Assembly: GCA_910578565.1 (NCBI GenBank) | Contig: CAJTQF010000005.1 | Location: 56,731 to 120,730 of the forward strand | Length of the DNA stretch: 64,000 bases | DNA from: an uncultured Christensenella sp. | Lineage (GTDB): Bacteria; Bacillota; Clostridia; Christensenellales; Borkfalkiaceae | Reading direction: 5' to 3' | In this document: positions 9,260 to 17,132 of the stretch, in pieces | Numbering within the stretch: position 1 is the first letter of the stretch | How the letters are laid out: each line of letters opens with the position of its first letter | Notes under the pieces: generated by a model | What the model saw: only the letters and a program-made list of their open reading frames with translations | Told to the model about the DNA's origin: nothing | The model's database searches: none | Position numbers and translations under genes: made by a program

Positions 9260-9484
9260 TTAAAATTCCGTGTTGCCAAGCAGATAGTCAACGCTTGTTG
9301 AAAATAGTTGTGCTACGGACAGCAACGTATCAAAATCGCATTCGCGCTCGCCGCTTTCCCAATAGGCGATAAGCCTTACGGAAACATTGAGTTTTTCCGC
9401 GGCGACTGCGCGTGAAAGTCCGTGTTCTATGCGCAATTCTTTAAATCTTTCTGCAAATTTATTCATATTAAAATAATAGAACAT
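9260..9484 (-). CDS. XRE-family helix-turn-helix regulator
   Basis: A 74-residue protein made of one Cro/C1-type HTH: FAERFKELRIEHGLSRAVAA with recognition helix VSVRLIAYWESG, ending with SVDYLLG, typical of small phage-type repressors. No second domain is present. The ATG at 9484 has AGGA 5 nt upstream; a second Met six codons later (9466) is the alternative start. It is divergent from the ABC exporter genes, and identical palindromes lie at its start codon and inside the exporter promoter. Autoregulation and control of the exporter are therefore likely inferences. Confidence 0.85.
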   Translation of the reverse strand: MFYYFNMNKFAERFKELRIEHGLSRAVAAEKLNVSVRLIAYWESGERECDFDTLLSVAQLFSTSVDYLLGNTEF

Positions 9485-9521
9485 TTTGTTCCTGTTTGCT
9501 TGACTTTGAACATTTTGTTCC
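9479..9521. promoter_or_regulatory. Two identical palindromic operator candidates
   Basis: GAACATTTTGTTC occurs at 9479-9491 and again at 9508-9520, each followed by C. Each copy has 5-bp inverted arms (GAACA/TGTTC) around TTT. The copies are 29 bp apart, close to three helical turns, so they lie on one DNA face. One overlaps the regulator start codon. The other fills the spacer between the exporter -35 and -10 boxes, an ideal repressor position. Confidence 0.75.
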
Positions 9522-9528
9522 GTATACT
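9500..9528 (+). promoter_or_regulatory. Promoter of the NatAB-like exporter operon
   Basis: TTGACT (9500-9505), a 17-bp spacer and TATACT (9523-9528). The spacer contains the second copy of the palindromic operator. Confidence 0.8.
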
Positions 9529-9571
9529 GTAATTACAAAATTATCAAGTGAAATTTTACGCGGAGAAAATA

Positions 9572-10348
9572 ATGGAAGAAATATTAAGAGCTGAAAATTT
9601 AACAAAAACCTTTAAGCTGTCAAAAAAGCAACAGCGGTTGGAAGGTGTTTCTGTGCCTTTAAAAGTAGCGGTGGACAATCTGTCTTTTACTGCTTACCGC
9701 GGTGAAATTTTCGGACTTCTGGGTCCTAACGGCGCGGGCAAAACCACTACTTTAAGAATGTTGGCTACGCTCATAAAACCGGATAGCGGAAACGCGTTTA
9801 TAAATGGTAAAAGCGTTGTGACAGAAGAATATGCTGTCCGCGGCGGCATAGGCTTTTTGACCAGCGAGTTAAAACTCGACGATTTTTTCACACCCAATTA
9901 TTTGTATGACTTTTTCAGCGAACTTTACGGTGTGGACCGTGTAACGCGCGATAGCCGTAAAAGGGAAATGTTTCGTAAATTCGGAATTGACAGATTTGCC
10001 GAAGTCAAACTTGCCAACCTTTCTACGGGTATGAAGCAAAAAGTTTCGCTTGTGGTTTCAATAGTTCACGATCCCGACCTTATAATTTTTGACGAGCCGA
10101 CAAACGGTCTTGACGTATTGACTGCAAAGGTAGTCACCGACTTTTTGGAAGAGCTTAAATCGCGCGGTAAAACAATTATTCTTTCAACGCACATTTTCAG
10201 CCTTGTGGAAAAGTTGTGCGACAGAGTCGGAATAATAGTCAACGGTAAACTTGCCGCGCTTGATACTCTGGGAAAACTGACAGAAACAAATTCGCTTGAA
10301 AATACTTTCTTCAACATTTATAATAAGGTCACCGGAGAGAGAATATGA
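9572..10348 (+). CDS. ABC transporter ATP-binding protein (NatA-like)
   Basis: A 258-residue ABC ATPase. Motifs in order are Walker A GPNGAGKTT, signature LSTGMKQK, Walker B LIIFDEPTNGLD and switch His in STHIF. The ATG at 9572 has GGAG 7 nt upstream, better than an in-frame GTG at 9548. It overlaps the permease gene by 4 bp. The best match in kind is the NatA/CcmA-type ATPases of two-component exporters (Na+, drugs or peptides); the substrate cannot be told. An XRE regulator next door suggests induction by a cell-envelope or toxic signal. Confidence 0.9.
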   Translation: MEEILRAENLTKTFKLSKKQQRLEGVSVPLKVAVDNLSFTAYRGEIFGLLGPNGAGKTTTLRMLATLIKPDSGNAFINGKSVVTEEYAVRGGIGFLTSELKLDDFFTPNYLYDFFSELYGVDRVTRDSRKREMFRKFGIDRFAEVKLANLSTGMKQKVSLVVSIVHDPDLIIFDEPTNGLDVLTAKVVTDFLEELKSRGKTIILSTHIFSLVEKLCDRVGIIVNGKLAALDTLGKLTETNSLENTFFNIYNKVTGERI

Positions 10349-11469
10349 AACACGTGTGGGCTGTAGTAAAAAAAGAATTTTACCGTTTTTTCAGGGACAA
10401 GCGTATGATTGTCACAGTTCTTTTGCCGGGACTGTTAATTTACGTTTTATATTCGATTATGGGTACGGTATTTGCCGATAAAGGAAAGATTGATAAAGAT
10501 TTTAAACCGTCGGCATACGTAATGAATATGCCTGCGGAAATTTCCGAAACTTTGGAAAGCGTTTTAAACCTTTCAACCGAGACTATGACCGAGGAAGAAG
10601 CAAAGGACAAAGTTGCTGCCGGCGAAATGGAAATAGCGGTTGTGTTTCCCGAAAATCTTTTTGGGCAGACAGGCGCCGACGTGCTGGTATATTACAATTC
10701 GACAAAGACAAAATCCGCCGCGGCATACAGTATTGTGTGTGCTGTTTTAGAACCCTTTAAACAACCCGTATTTAGCATAAATGCGGGCGGTGGCGGCGAT
10801 CTTGCCGATGATAAGGACGTAGCCGGCAATATGCTTTCAATGCTTGTGCCTATGTTAATGTTCGCGTTGCTTGCATCCGCTTGTATTTCGGTTGCTCCCG
10901 AATCAATTGCGGGTGAGAAGGAGCGCGGAACAATGGCGACAATGCTTGTTACACCAATAAAGCGTGTACAGCTTGCCATAGGTAAAATAATAAGTTTAAC
11001 GTGTTTTGCTATGCTGAGCGGTCTGTCCAGTTTTATAGGCGTAATATTTTCATTACCGAAGCTGATGGGCGGTTTTATCGGGGCGGAAACGGCGGCTTTA
11101 TACGGCGTCGGCGATTACTTTATGCTGTTGGGTCTGATAATTTCAATTGTTTTTGTTATTATTTCGGCTTTTTCTGTTATGTCCGCTTTGGCGAAAAGCG
11201 TAAAGGAAGCAAGCGCAATGATAACGCCGTTAATGATGGTGATAATTCTGTTGGGGCTTGCGTCAATGTTCATTACGGCAAATCCCGCGCTCGGACTGTT
11301 TGCAATACCGTTGCTTGGTAGCGGGCTTGCCATATCTGCCGTAATGTCTTTTACGGCAACAGGGGCGTGGGTTGTGCTTGCAATAATTTCAAACGTGGTT
11401 CTGGCAGTGTTGCTCACGGTACTTTTAACTTTCATCTTCAGAAGCGAAAAAATAATGTTCAATAAATAA
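10345..11469 (+). CDS. ABC-2 type permease (NatB-like)
   Basis: The 374-residue membrane partner of the preceding ATPase. It has one N-terminal transmembrane helix (VTVLLPGLLIYVLYSIMG), a large extracytoplasmic loop of about 130 residues, then about five helices from residue 170 to the end. The IAGEKERGTMATMLVTPI motif is diagnostic for ABC-2/NatB permeases. It starts within the ATPase stop region (ATGA overlap), giving a coupled two-gene exporter. The substrate is unknown. A hairpin directly after the stop ends the operon. Confidence 0.88.
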   Translation: MKHVWAVVKKEFYRFFRDKRMIVTVLLPGLLIYVLYSIMGTVFADKGKIDKDFKPSAYVMNMPAEISETLESVLNLSTETMTEEEAKDKVAAGEMEIAVVFPENLFGQTGADVLVYYNSTKTKSAAAYSIVCAVLEPFKQPVFSINAGGGGDLADDKDVAGNMLSMLVPMLMFALLASACISVAPESIAGEKERGTMATMLVTPIKRVQLAIGKIISLTCFAMLSGLSSFIGVIFSLPKLMGGFIGAETAALYGVGDYFMLLGLIISIVFVIISAFSVMSALAKSVKEASAMITPLMMVIILLGLASMFITANPALGLFAIPLLGSGLAISAVMSFTATGAWVVLAIISNVVLAVLLTVLLTFIFRSEKIMFNK

Positions 11470-11473
11470 ATTA

Positions 11474-11501
11474 ACGCCCGAAGGCTTTTGCCTTCGGGCG
11501 T
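11474..11501. terminator. Hairpin after the exporter operon
   Basis: A perfect 12-bp GC-rich stem (11474-11485 with 11490-11501) closes a TTTT loop. No long T-run follows on the plus strand. It lies between the converging exporter operon and SRP RNA gene. Confidence 0.75.
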
Positions 11502-11516
11502 AAGTTATTAAAAAAA

Positions 11517-11785
11517 GCTGTGCAGTCTTTTTTGCCGAAATTTGCCGAAGCGTAAATCTTACAGGTAGCTACTCCAAAGCTCCCCTATGGCACACCGAAG
11601 AAACTGTTTAGTGCTGCTATATCCCTATCCTGACACGGTTCGCAGCGTTCGGTTGCATAAGACCTTGGTATCAACACCCCTTATAAGACGCAGCCTTCCA
11701 CAAACTTCGTCGGGAAAGACGTTCAGTCCTGCTGTAGCGGATTGCAGGTACAGGGCACCGCTAACTCCCCACCTAGCACAGTACA
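11517..11785 (-). ncRNA. ffs: Signal recognition particle RNA (large, Bacillus-type)
   Basis: Reading the minus strand, the Alu-domain start GTGCTAGGTGGGGAGTTAGC and the GGTGCCCTGTAC segment match the Bacillus scRNA pattern. The TGTTGA and ATGCAACCG segments follow, then domain IV with the symmetric loop (CAGG...AGCAG) and a GGGA tetraloop. Terminal GCTGT/ACAGC complementarity closes the molecule. Its ~270-nt length equals that of the B. subtilis RNA. Seven U residues (11516-11510) end the transcript. The 5' end is set by the promoter and is good to a few nt. The usual UCC/GGA helix next to the tetraloop is AUA/UAU here, a compensatory change. Confidence 0.93.
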
Positions 11786-11788
11786 GCC

Positions 11789-11817
11789 ATTTTAACAGAA
11801 ATAAGGTAATTTGGCAA
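11789..11817 (-). promoter_or_regulatory. Promoter of the SRP RNA gene
   Basis: On the minus strand, TTGCCA (11817-11812), a 17-bp spacer and TAAAAT (11794-11789) lie immediately upstream of the RNA 5' end. Confidence 0.8.
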
Positions 11818-11837
11818 GCAAATATAAAGGTTTTAAG

Positions 11838-11866
11838 TTGACAATTTTTAGGCTATATTTTAAAAT
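11838..11866 (+). promoter_or_regulatory. Promoter of the mrp gene
   Basis: A perfect TTGACA (11838-11843), a 17-bp spacer and TAAAAT (11861-11866). It is divergent from the SRP RNA promoter. Confidence 0.85.
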
Positions 11867-11894
11867 GTAAGTACTTAAAATTACGGAGATAATC

Positions 11895-12725
11895 ATGTCT
11901 GAAAACTGTACGCACGATTGCAGTTCATGCGGGGAAAACTGTTCTTCAAGAAAGCCTAAGAACTTAATTAAAAAGCCGCACGAATTAAGCGATATAAAAA
12001 AAGTTATAGCCGTTGTCAGCGGTAAGGGCGGGGTCGGCAAGTCTATGACCTGCGCGCTTCTTGCGGCGGCATGTCAGGATAGCGGTAAAGTAACCGCAAT
12101 TATGGACGCCGACATTACAGGTCCTTCGATTCCGCGAATGTTCGGTGCAACCGACAGGGCAAAAGGCGGCGAAAACGGTATACTGCCAGTTATTACAGAA
12201 GGCGGCATTCAGCTTATGTCAATGAATCTGCTTCTTGAAAACGAAGCCGAGCCCGTAGTATGGCGCGGCTCGCTTATATCGGGTACTGTTATGCAATTCT
12301 GGACTGACGTTATTTGGACGGGAGTGGACTGTATGTTTATAGATATGCCCCCCGGCACAGGCGACGTGCCGTTGACGGTATTCCAGAGCATTCCGCTTGA
12401 CGGCATAGTTATAGTCACCACACCGCAGGATTTGGTGGGTATGATAGTTCAGAAAGCGGTAAATATGGCTCAGATGATGAAAGTGCCTATTTTGGGTATA
12501 GTTGAAAATATGAGCTATATTCCCTGTCCCGACTGCGGCAGAAAAATTTCCGTGTTCGGTGAAAGCAACGTAGACGCGCTTGCAATGGAATACGGTATTC
12601 CCAACGTTGCCAAAGTTCCAATTGACCGCGAACTGACCAAAGCCGCAGACTGCGGAGAAATTGAAAATTTCAAAAATAATTATCTTACTGATTTCTTTAA
12701 AAAGATTTCAAAAAAATTGAGATAA
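11895..12725 (+). CDS. mrp: Mrp/NBP35-type Fe-S cluster carrier ATPase
   Basis: The 276-residue P-loop protein has a deviant Walker A (SGKGGVGKS), IDMPPGTGD, and the C-terminal cluster-bridging CPDC (IPCPDCGRK), all hallmarks of ApbC/Mrp scaffolds that carry and transfer [4Fe-4S] clusters. The N-terminus carries an extra cysteine set (CTHDCSSCGENC), as in NBP35-like and many clostridial Mrp proteins, instead of the DUF59 domain of longer homologues. The ATG follows GGAG. It has its own promoter and terminator, so it is probably monocistronic. Confidence 0.92.
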   Translation: MSENCTHDCSSCGENCSSRKPKNLIKKPHELSDIKKVIAVVSGKGGVGKSMTCALLAAACQDSGKVTAIMDADITGPSIPRMFGATDRAKGGENGILPVITEGGIQLMSMNLLLENEAEPVVWRGSLISGTVMQFWTDVIWTGVDCMFIDMPPGTGDVPLTVFQSIPLDGIVIVTTPQDLVGMIVQKAVNMAQMMKVPILGIVENMSYIPCPDCGRKISVFGESNVDALAMEYGIPNVAKVPIDRELTKAADCGEIENFKNNYLTDFFKKISKKLR

Positions 12726-12728
12726 TAA

Positions 12729-12766
12729 AAGGCGCACTCTGCTGGGTGCGCTTATTTCATTTTTTT
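12729..12766. terminator. Bidirectional terminator between mrp and the DUF4130 gene
   Basis: The stem GCGCAC/GTGCGC (12732-12737 with 12746-12751), extended inward by two pairs, is followed by TTATTTCATTTTTTTT on the plus strand and by TTTTATT on the minus strand. Confidence 0.8.
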
Positions 12767-13482
12767 TCAGGCAAAAATTTCCAGTATCTTACCGGCATAC
12801 TGCCTTTCATCTGTTTTTCGTGCGGGCGTTCTTTTATATTTACGGCGTTATAATATTTTTTCCACAGGTTTTCAAACGCGCGCTCGTATTCTGAAAGGTA
12901 TACTTCCGTTTCGCCCGCGTTGCCTACAAACCATTCGTTGCCGTCGTACATTCCCGCAATTTTTCGCTTCAAATCGTGTATGACAAATTTTTCGGATTGC
13001 AATCTTTCGGCAAAGTGTGCGGTCAGCAAATCGGTTATATCGTTGTCGGGAGTGTAGGGGGCGTATAGTGCGCCGCTACGGCTTTCCATAAATCTTAACA
13101 GACCTTTTAATCTGTGCGTTTCGCCTATGACTTTGTAAATAATGTCGTTAAATTCTATAACTTCGGGAATATTAAGCCTATTTTTGACAGGCGCTTTTAC
13201 CTGTATAAGTTTTTTGATATACTCGAACGCAATTTGCTCTTTTAACGGGTCGCAACTGCGCAGTAAGGTTACAACATCGTCCGCGCATTCTTTGTCGTAT
13301 CCGTTTATCGCTCTTTGTACGCGCAGATTTTTCTCTCCGTCGCTTTCGATGCGTATAATTTCACTGTCGAAAGTAAGTTGGATATTCGGATTGGAAGTTA
13401 TAACGCATTCTTTTTCGCGGAAGCAATCAAACACGGCGGTAAAAAAACAGGTAACCGTGCCGTCGGTCAGATAAATTTTCAT
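12757..13482 (-). CDS. TIGR03915/DUF4130-type putative DNA-repair protein
   Basis: The 241-residue protein begins MKIYLTDGTVTCFFTAVFDC and contains YKVIGETHRLKGLLRFMES and HFAERLQSEKFVIHDLKRKIAG, features of the DUF4130/TIGR03915 'probable DNA metabolism' family. This family is almost always encoded beside the radical-SAM protein found just upstream here. The two overlap by 4 bp (ATGA), so they are translationally coupled. Biochemical activity is not established. In other bacteria the domain can be joined to a uracil-DNA-glycosylase-like domain, which is absent here. Confidence 0.8.
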   Translation of the reverse strand: MKIYLTDGTVTCFFTAVFDCFREKECVITSNPNIQLTFDSEIIRIESDGEKNLRVQRAINGYDKECADDVVTLLRSCDPLKEQIAFEYIKKLIQVKAPVKNRLNIPEVIEFNDIIYKVIGETHRLKGLLRFMESRSGALYAPYTPDNDITDLLTAHFAERLQSEKFVIHDLKRKIAGMYDGNEWFVGNAGETEVYLSEYERAFENLWKKYYNAVNIKERPHEKQMKGSMPVRYWKFLPEKK

Positions 13483-14735
13483 ATTTCTCCGGTGAGAACG
13501 GAAAGGGCGGTAGAAGTTTCCGAAAACATTGAAAGTTGTTCAGATACTTCGCTTGCGCCCGCAAGTAACAGCGAAGTTTTAATTTGCGCAGCGTTTTGCG
13601 AGCCGTAAAATTTGCCCTTGCAGGTGATAAAATGTTTTGCTCTCTTTAATACTATGCGCATTTTTGCGAGATTATCAAAATCGAGTTTTGCAAATCTTCG
13701 CGCTTCGGTTATACGGTATGCGCTTTTCGCGCCTATTCCCGGTACGCGCAAAAGCGTTTCAAGCGGCGCGGTATTTATTTCAACGGGGAAAAGATGCATA
13801 TTCCTTAACGCCCAGGCGCATTTAGGGTCGTATTCTTTTGAAAGATTTTCGTCTTCACCGCAAATTTCAGATACGTCAAAGCCGTAAAAACGTATAAGCC
13901 AGTCCGCCTGATAAAGCCGGTGTTCCCTTAAAAGTCCCGCGCCTACAGCGGGCAGTTTGCTGCTTTGGACTACGGGTATATAGGAAGAGTAGTATACTCT
14001 TTTTAAATTCATATTTCTGTACAGGGCTTCTGTAAGTTTTAAAATGCGTCCGTCGCTTTCGGGCGACGCGCCTATAATCATTTGCGTTGTCTGCCCTGCG
14101 GGTAAAACTCGGTTTTTTCTTACTTTGTTTTCCTTGTCGTAAATTATTGCATCTTTTAAACCTTTCATGGGCAACAGAAGACTTTGCTTGGTTTTTTGTG
14201 GGGCAAGAAGTCTGAGCGACTGTTCGCTCGGCAGTTCAACGTTATAGCTCATTCTGTCAACAAGTCTTGCGGCTTTAATGACGGCGGTATAGTCCGAGTG
14301 CGGTATGCCTTTTAAATGGATATAGCCGTTAAAGTTGTATACTTTTCTGAGCTTTAGTACCGTTTCGTACATCATTTCCATAGTTTTGTCGGGACTTTCA
14401 AACACTGCGGAAGAGAGAAAAAGCCCTTCGATATAATTTCTCTTATAAAAGTTAATAACAAGTTCGCAAATTTCGTCGGGCGTAATTCTCGCCCGCTTAA
14501 CGTCTGCGCTGCGTCGGTTTGGGCAGTATTCGCAGTCGTATATGCATTCGTTGCTCATAAGAATTTTCAAAAGCGAAATACATCTTCCGTCAGGCGTAAA
14601 CGAGTGGCATATGCCGCACGCGGCGCCGTTGCCTATGCCGCCTTTTATGTTTGCTCTTTTAGAACCCGACGAAGAACAGGTAACGTCGTATTTTGCGCTT
14701 TCGGTTAAAATTTCAAGTCTTTGTTCGTCTATCAT
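13479..14735 (-). CDS. Radical-SAM putative DNA modification/repair protein (TIGR03916-like)
   Basis: A 418-residue protein with the radical-SAM cluster motif C64-x3-C68-x2-C71 (CIYDCEYC) and additional cysteines at 20, 40, 43 and 52 that could hold a second cluster. Near the C-terminus, TLLRVPGIGAKSAYRITEAR is a helix-hairpin-helix, a non-specific DNA-binding element. This layout fits TIGR03916, the usual partner of the DUF4130 protein encoded downstream. The reaction is unknown; a role in DNA damage or modified-base chemistry is inferred. It has a consensus promoter and a ~124-nt structured leader. Confidence 0.85.
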   Translation of the reverse strand: MIDEQRLEILTESAKYDVTCSSSGSKRANIKGGIGNGAACGICHSFTPDGRCISLLKILMSNECIYDCEYCPNRRSADVKRARITPDEICELVINFYKRNYIEGLFLSSAVFESPDKTMEMMYETVLKLRKVYNFNGYIHLKGIPHSDYTAVIKAARLVDRMSYNVELPSEQSLRLLAPQKTKQSLLLPMKGLKDAIIYDKENKVRKNRVLPAGQTTQMIIGASPESDGRILKLTEALYRNMNLKRVYYSSYIPVVQSSKLPAVGAGLLREHRLYQADWLIRFYGFDVSEICGEDENLSKEYDPKCAWALRNMHLFPVEINTAPLETLLRVPGIGAKSAYRITEARRFAKLDFDNLAKMRIVLKRAKHFITCKGKFYGSQNAAQIKTSLLLAGASEVSEQLSMFSETSTALSVLTGEI

Positions 14736-14859
14736 GGCATACCTGCAAATTAGTACTGTTCCGCCGTAGAAAAAGGAGGGCTTTCAGCGGCGGAACAGGG
14801 TTTTTAGTCTGTATTTGCGCGATAACCCGAAAAATTGCGCAATACAAACAAATGTTTAT
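14736..14859 (-). promoter_or_regulatory. Structured 5' leader of the rSAM/DUF4130 operon
   Basis: Between the minus-strand promoter and the ATG lie two helices. The first is 14837-14845 with 14811-14820 (GTATTGCGC with GCGCAAATAC, one bulge). The second is a perfect 11-bp stem, 14788-14798 with 14756-14766. The 21-nt loop of the second carries CCCTCC, complementary to a strong ribosome-binding site. GCAGGT (14746-14741) is the likely site for the start at 14735. It resembles no leader family that I recognise. Confidence 0.5.
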
Positions 14860-14865
14860 GTGCTT

Positions 14866-14894
14866 ATTATAGCACGCCTATATGGCTCTGTCAA
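14866..14894 (-). promoter_or_regulatory. Consensus promoter of the rSAM/DUF4130 operon
   Basis: On the minus strand, TTGACA (14894-14889), a 17-bp spacer and TATAAT (14871-14866) are a full consensus match. The -35 lies only 13 bp from the -35 of the divergent two-component operon. Confidence 0.88.
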
Positions 14895-14907
14895 CAGTTT
14901 TTAAATA

Positions 14908-14936
14908 TTGACTGAAAAATTTTTTTATGGTAAAAT
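14908..14936 (+). promoter_or_regulatory. Promoter of the two-component system
   Basis: TTGACT (14908-14913), a 17-bp spacer and TAAAAT (14931-14936). A ~75-nt leader follows before the response-regulator ATG. Confidence 0.75.
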
Positions 14937-15018
14937 TATGAAAATTTCACAAATATTTCATATCAAAAACAGGTTGTCTGTAACTATAAGGGGTTATTAT
15001 AAAGTTAAGGAGAAAATT

Positions 15019-15684
15019 ATGAAAGTACTTATTGTTGACGATGAAGAAATGATCCGAGGAGTTTTAAGGGAATACGTAGAGTTTGAAGGCGGTACCGCTT
15101 ACGAAGCCGCCGACGGTATGCAGGCGGTGAAAATGTGCCGCGAACAAGATTTTGATATAATTTTAATGGACGTAATGATGCCGAGGCTGGACGGCTTTTC
15201 AGCTGTAAAAGAAATTAAAAAAGTTAAGGATGTTCCCGTGATTATGCTTTCTGCCCGCGGAGAAGAATACGATAAACTTTTCGGCTTTGAAATAGGGGTG
15301 GACGATTACGTGACAAAACCGTTTTCACCCAAAGAAGTTATGGCGCGCATAAACGCCGTGATAAAGCGCAGTAAGGGCGAAGATGTAAAAAAAGAAGTCC
15401 TGAAATTTGAAGGGCTTGAAATCGATATGGCGGGAAGAAACGTTTATGTCGACGGCGAAAAAGCCGAGCTCACCCCCAAGGAATATGAAATTTTATTTTA
15501 TTTCGTAAAGAATAAAGGGATAGCTTTGACCCGTGAAAAACTTTTGCTGGACGTGTGGGGCTTTGATTTTTACGGCGACGACAGAACGGTAGATACGCAT
15601 ATAAAAATGCTGCGTTCCAATTTGAAACAGTACAGAAAATTTATTGTAACGTTAAGGGGATTGGGTTACAAGTTTGAAGTTTAA
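15019..15684 (+). CDS. OmpR/PhoB-family response regulator
   Basis: The 221-residue regulator has a receiver domain (acidic pair D7-D8, phospho-acceptor D51 in ILMDVMMP, Lys in DDYVTKPFSP) and a C-terminal winged helix (ELTPKEYEILFYF, TVDTHIKMLRSNL, GLGYKF). The ATG at 15019 follows AAGGAG; upstream in-frame codons are leader sequence. The histidine-kinase gene overlaps its end by 11 bp, so the two form a cognate pair. The target genes cannot be read from the sequence. The divergent promoter next door makes the rSAM operon one possible target, which is speculation. Confidence 0.92.
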   Translation: MKVLIVDDEEMIRGVLREYVEFEGGTAYEAADGMQAVKMCREQDFDIILMDVMMPRLDGFSAVKEIKKVKDVPVIMLSARGEEYDKLFGFEIGVDDYVTKPFSPKEVMARINAVIKRSKGEDVKKEVLKFEGLEIDMAGRNVYVDGEKAELTPKEYEILFYFVKNKGIALTREKLLLDVWGFDFYGDDRTVDTHIKMLRSNLKQYRKFIVTLRGLGYKFEV

Positions 15685-17101
15685 AAAGAGCGTAAAACCT
15701 AAAAAACTGCATAGCATAAACGCCGTGCTTATAAAATATTTTTTGCTGCTCGCCGTACTTTTAATTGTACTTGTAGAAGTGGTGTGTTATCTTATTGTGC
15801 GCAACACGGCTGAAGATAAGGCGCGCGAAAGACTTTCTTTAATAGGGCGCAACGTTGCGGCAATGGTGAACGATGACGACGTGGAAAGGCAGATACGTGA
15901 ATACCGCCTTGACGGTATAAACGTATGCGTTTTATCGTCGGAGGGCGCGGTGCTTCTGCCGGGTGACGACAGTGCGGAAGTTAATTTGAAATACGGAATC
16001 GAAGACGTAATAACAAGACTTTCGGATAAAGGTAAAAGTTCCGTTATATTTATTCAGGATCACTATATGACCTATGCGTCGGCGGTTGAATACGAAGGTG
16101 AAAGTTACGTCGTGGCAACGTATTCGCTTGCGGTTATAAACGGTGCGGCGCGCAGTCTGTTGACATATTTTATAATAGTGGGCGTGGTCGTAATTCTTAT
16201 AACGATAATGGTATCGTATACGATTTCCCAAAAACTTACGAGCGGATTAAAAAACCTTTCGTCAACTGCGGTGCAATTTTCCAAGGGTGATTTCGACGTA
16301 AATTTTGCAAATGCGGAATACTCTGAACTTGCCGACCTTTCCGATACGCTTAATTCGGTGCGCGACGAAGTAAAAAAAAGCGGCGACTTACAGCACGAAA
16401 TAATAGCAAACGTTTCTCACGATTTGAAGACGCCCCTTACTATGATTAAGGCTTACGCTTCTATGATACGCGAAATTTCCGGGGACAATCCAGAAAAACG
16501 CGATAAGCATTTGCAGGTAATTATAGACGAGGCGGACAGGCTTACGGGGCTGGTAAACGATGTTTTAAACGTTTCAAAAGTCACCGCGACCCTTGATGAA
16601 ATAAAGTTCAAGGTGTTCAACCTTACTGACTTTTTGTACGGAATAATTAACAAATTCGACTATTTGCAGGAAACGCAGGGTTACAAGTTTATGGTCGATA
16701 TAGATTCAAATATCTATACCCGTGCCGACGAAGAGAAAATAGGTCAGGTAATTTATAATTTACTGGGCAACGCGGTAAATTATACGGGTGAAGATAAAAC
16801 GGTTTACGTAAGCCTGAAAAAAAGTCTGACCGAAGAGCGTGTAAGGTTTACGGTCAAGGACACCGGCAAGGGAATACAGGAAAAGGACAAAGTTGAAATC
16901 TGGAACAGGTATTACCGCGTAAAAGAAAACCATTCCCGTCCGTTAAAGGGTACGGGATTAGGCTTGAACATAGTTAAAATAATTCTGGAAAATCATACGT
17001 TCGATTTCGGGGTTGATTCCGAGATTGGCAAAGGTTCGTCTTTCTGGGTGGATTTTCCGTTGGTTTCGGAAGAAATAGAAAATAGTGGCGGCACGGCTTA
17101 A
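15674..17101 (+). CDS. Sensor histidine kinase
   Basis: The 475-residue membrane kinase has an N-terminal transmembrane helix (about 18-42), an extracytoplasmic sensor region of about 110 residues, a second helix (about 160-185), HAMP, and HisKA with H249 in IIANVSHDLKTPL. HATPase_c follows, with N box QVIYNLLGNAVNYT, G1 VKDTGKGIQ and G2 KGTGLGLNIV. Translation starts at TTG 15674, inside the response-regulator gene; there is no nearby Shine-Dalgarno, so it probably depends on translational coupling. The signal sensed is unknown. Confidence 0.9.
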   Translation: MKFKKSVKPKKLHSINAVLIKYFLLLAVLLIVLVEVVCYLIVRNTAEDKARERLSLIGRNVAAMVNDDDVERQIREYRLDGINVCVLSSEGAVLLPGDDSAEVNLKYGIEDVITRLSDKGKSSVIFIQDHYMTYASAVEYEGESYVVATYSLAVINGAARSLLTYFIIVGVVVILITIMVSYTISQKLTSGLKNLSSTAVQFSKGDFDVNFANAEYSELADLSDTLNSVRDEVKKSGDLQHEIIANVSHDLKTPLTMIKAYASMIREISGDNPEKRDKHLQVIIDEADRLTGLVNDVLNVSKVTATLDEIKFKVFNLTDFLYGIINKFDYLQETQGYKFMVDIDSNIYTRADEEKIGQVIYNLLGNAVNYTGEDKTVYVSLKKSLTEERVRFTVKDTGKGIQEKDKVEIWNRYYRVKENHSRPLKGTGLGLNIVKIILENHTFDFGVDSEIGKGSSFWVDFPLVSEEIENSGGTA

Positions 17102-17132
17102 AATCCCGCGCCGCCTTTGTTTTGCATTTCGT

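Noticed and set aside
9479..9520. GAACATTTTGTTC as LexA (SOS) boxes
   Set aside because: Bacillota LexA boxes are GAAC-N4-GTTC; here there are five bases between the half-sites. The position beside an XRE gene gives a better explanation.
11587..11841. Plus-strand open frame of 84 codons
   Set aside because: It is antisense to the SRP RNA gene and its promoter, with no coding character.
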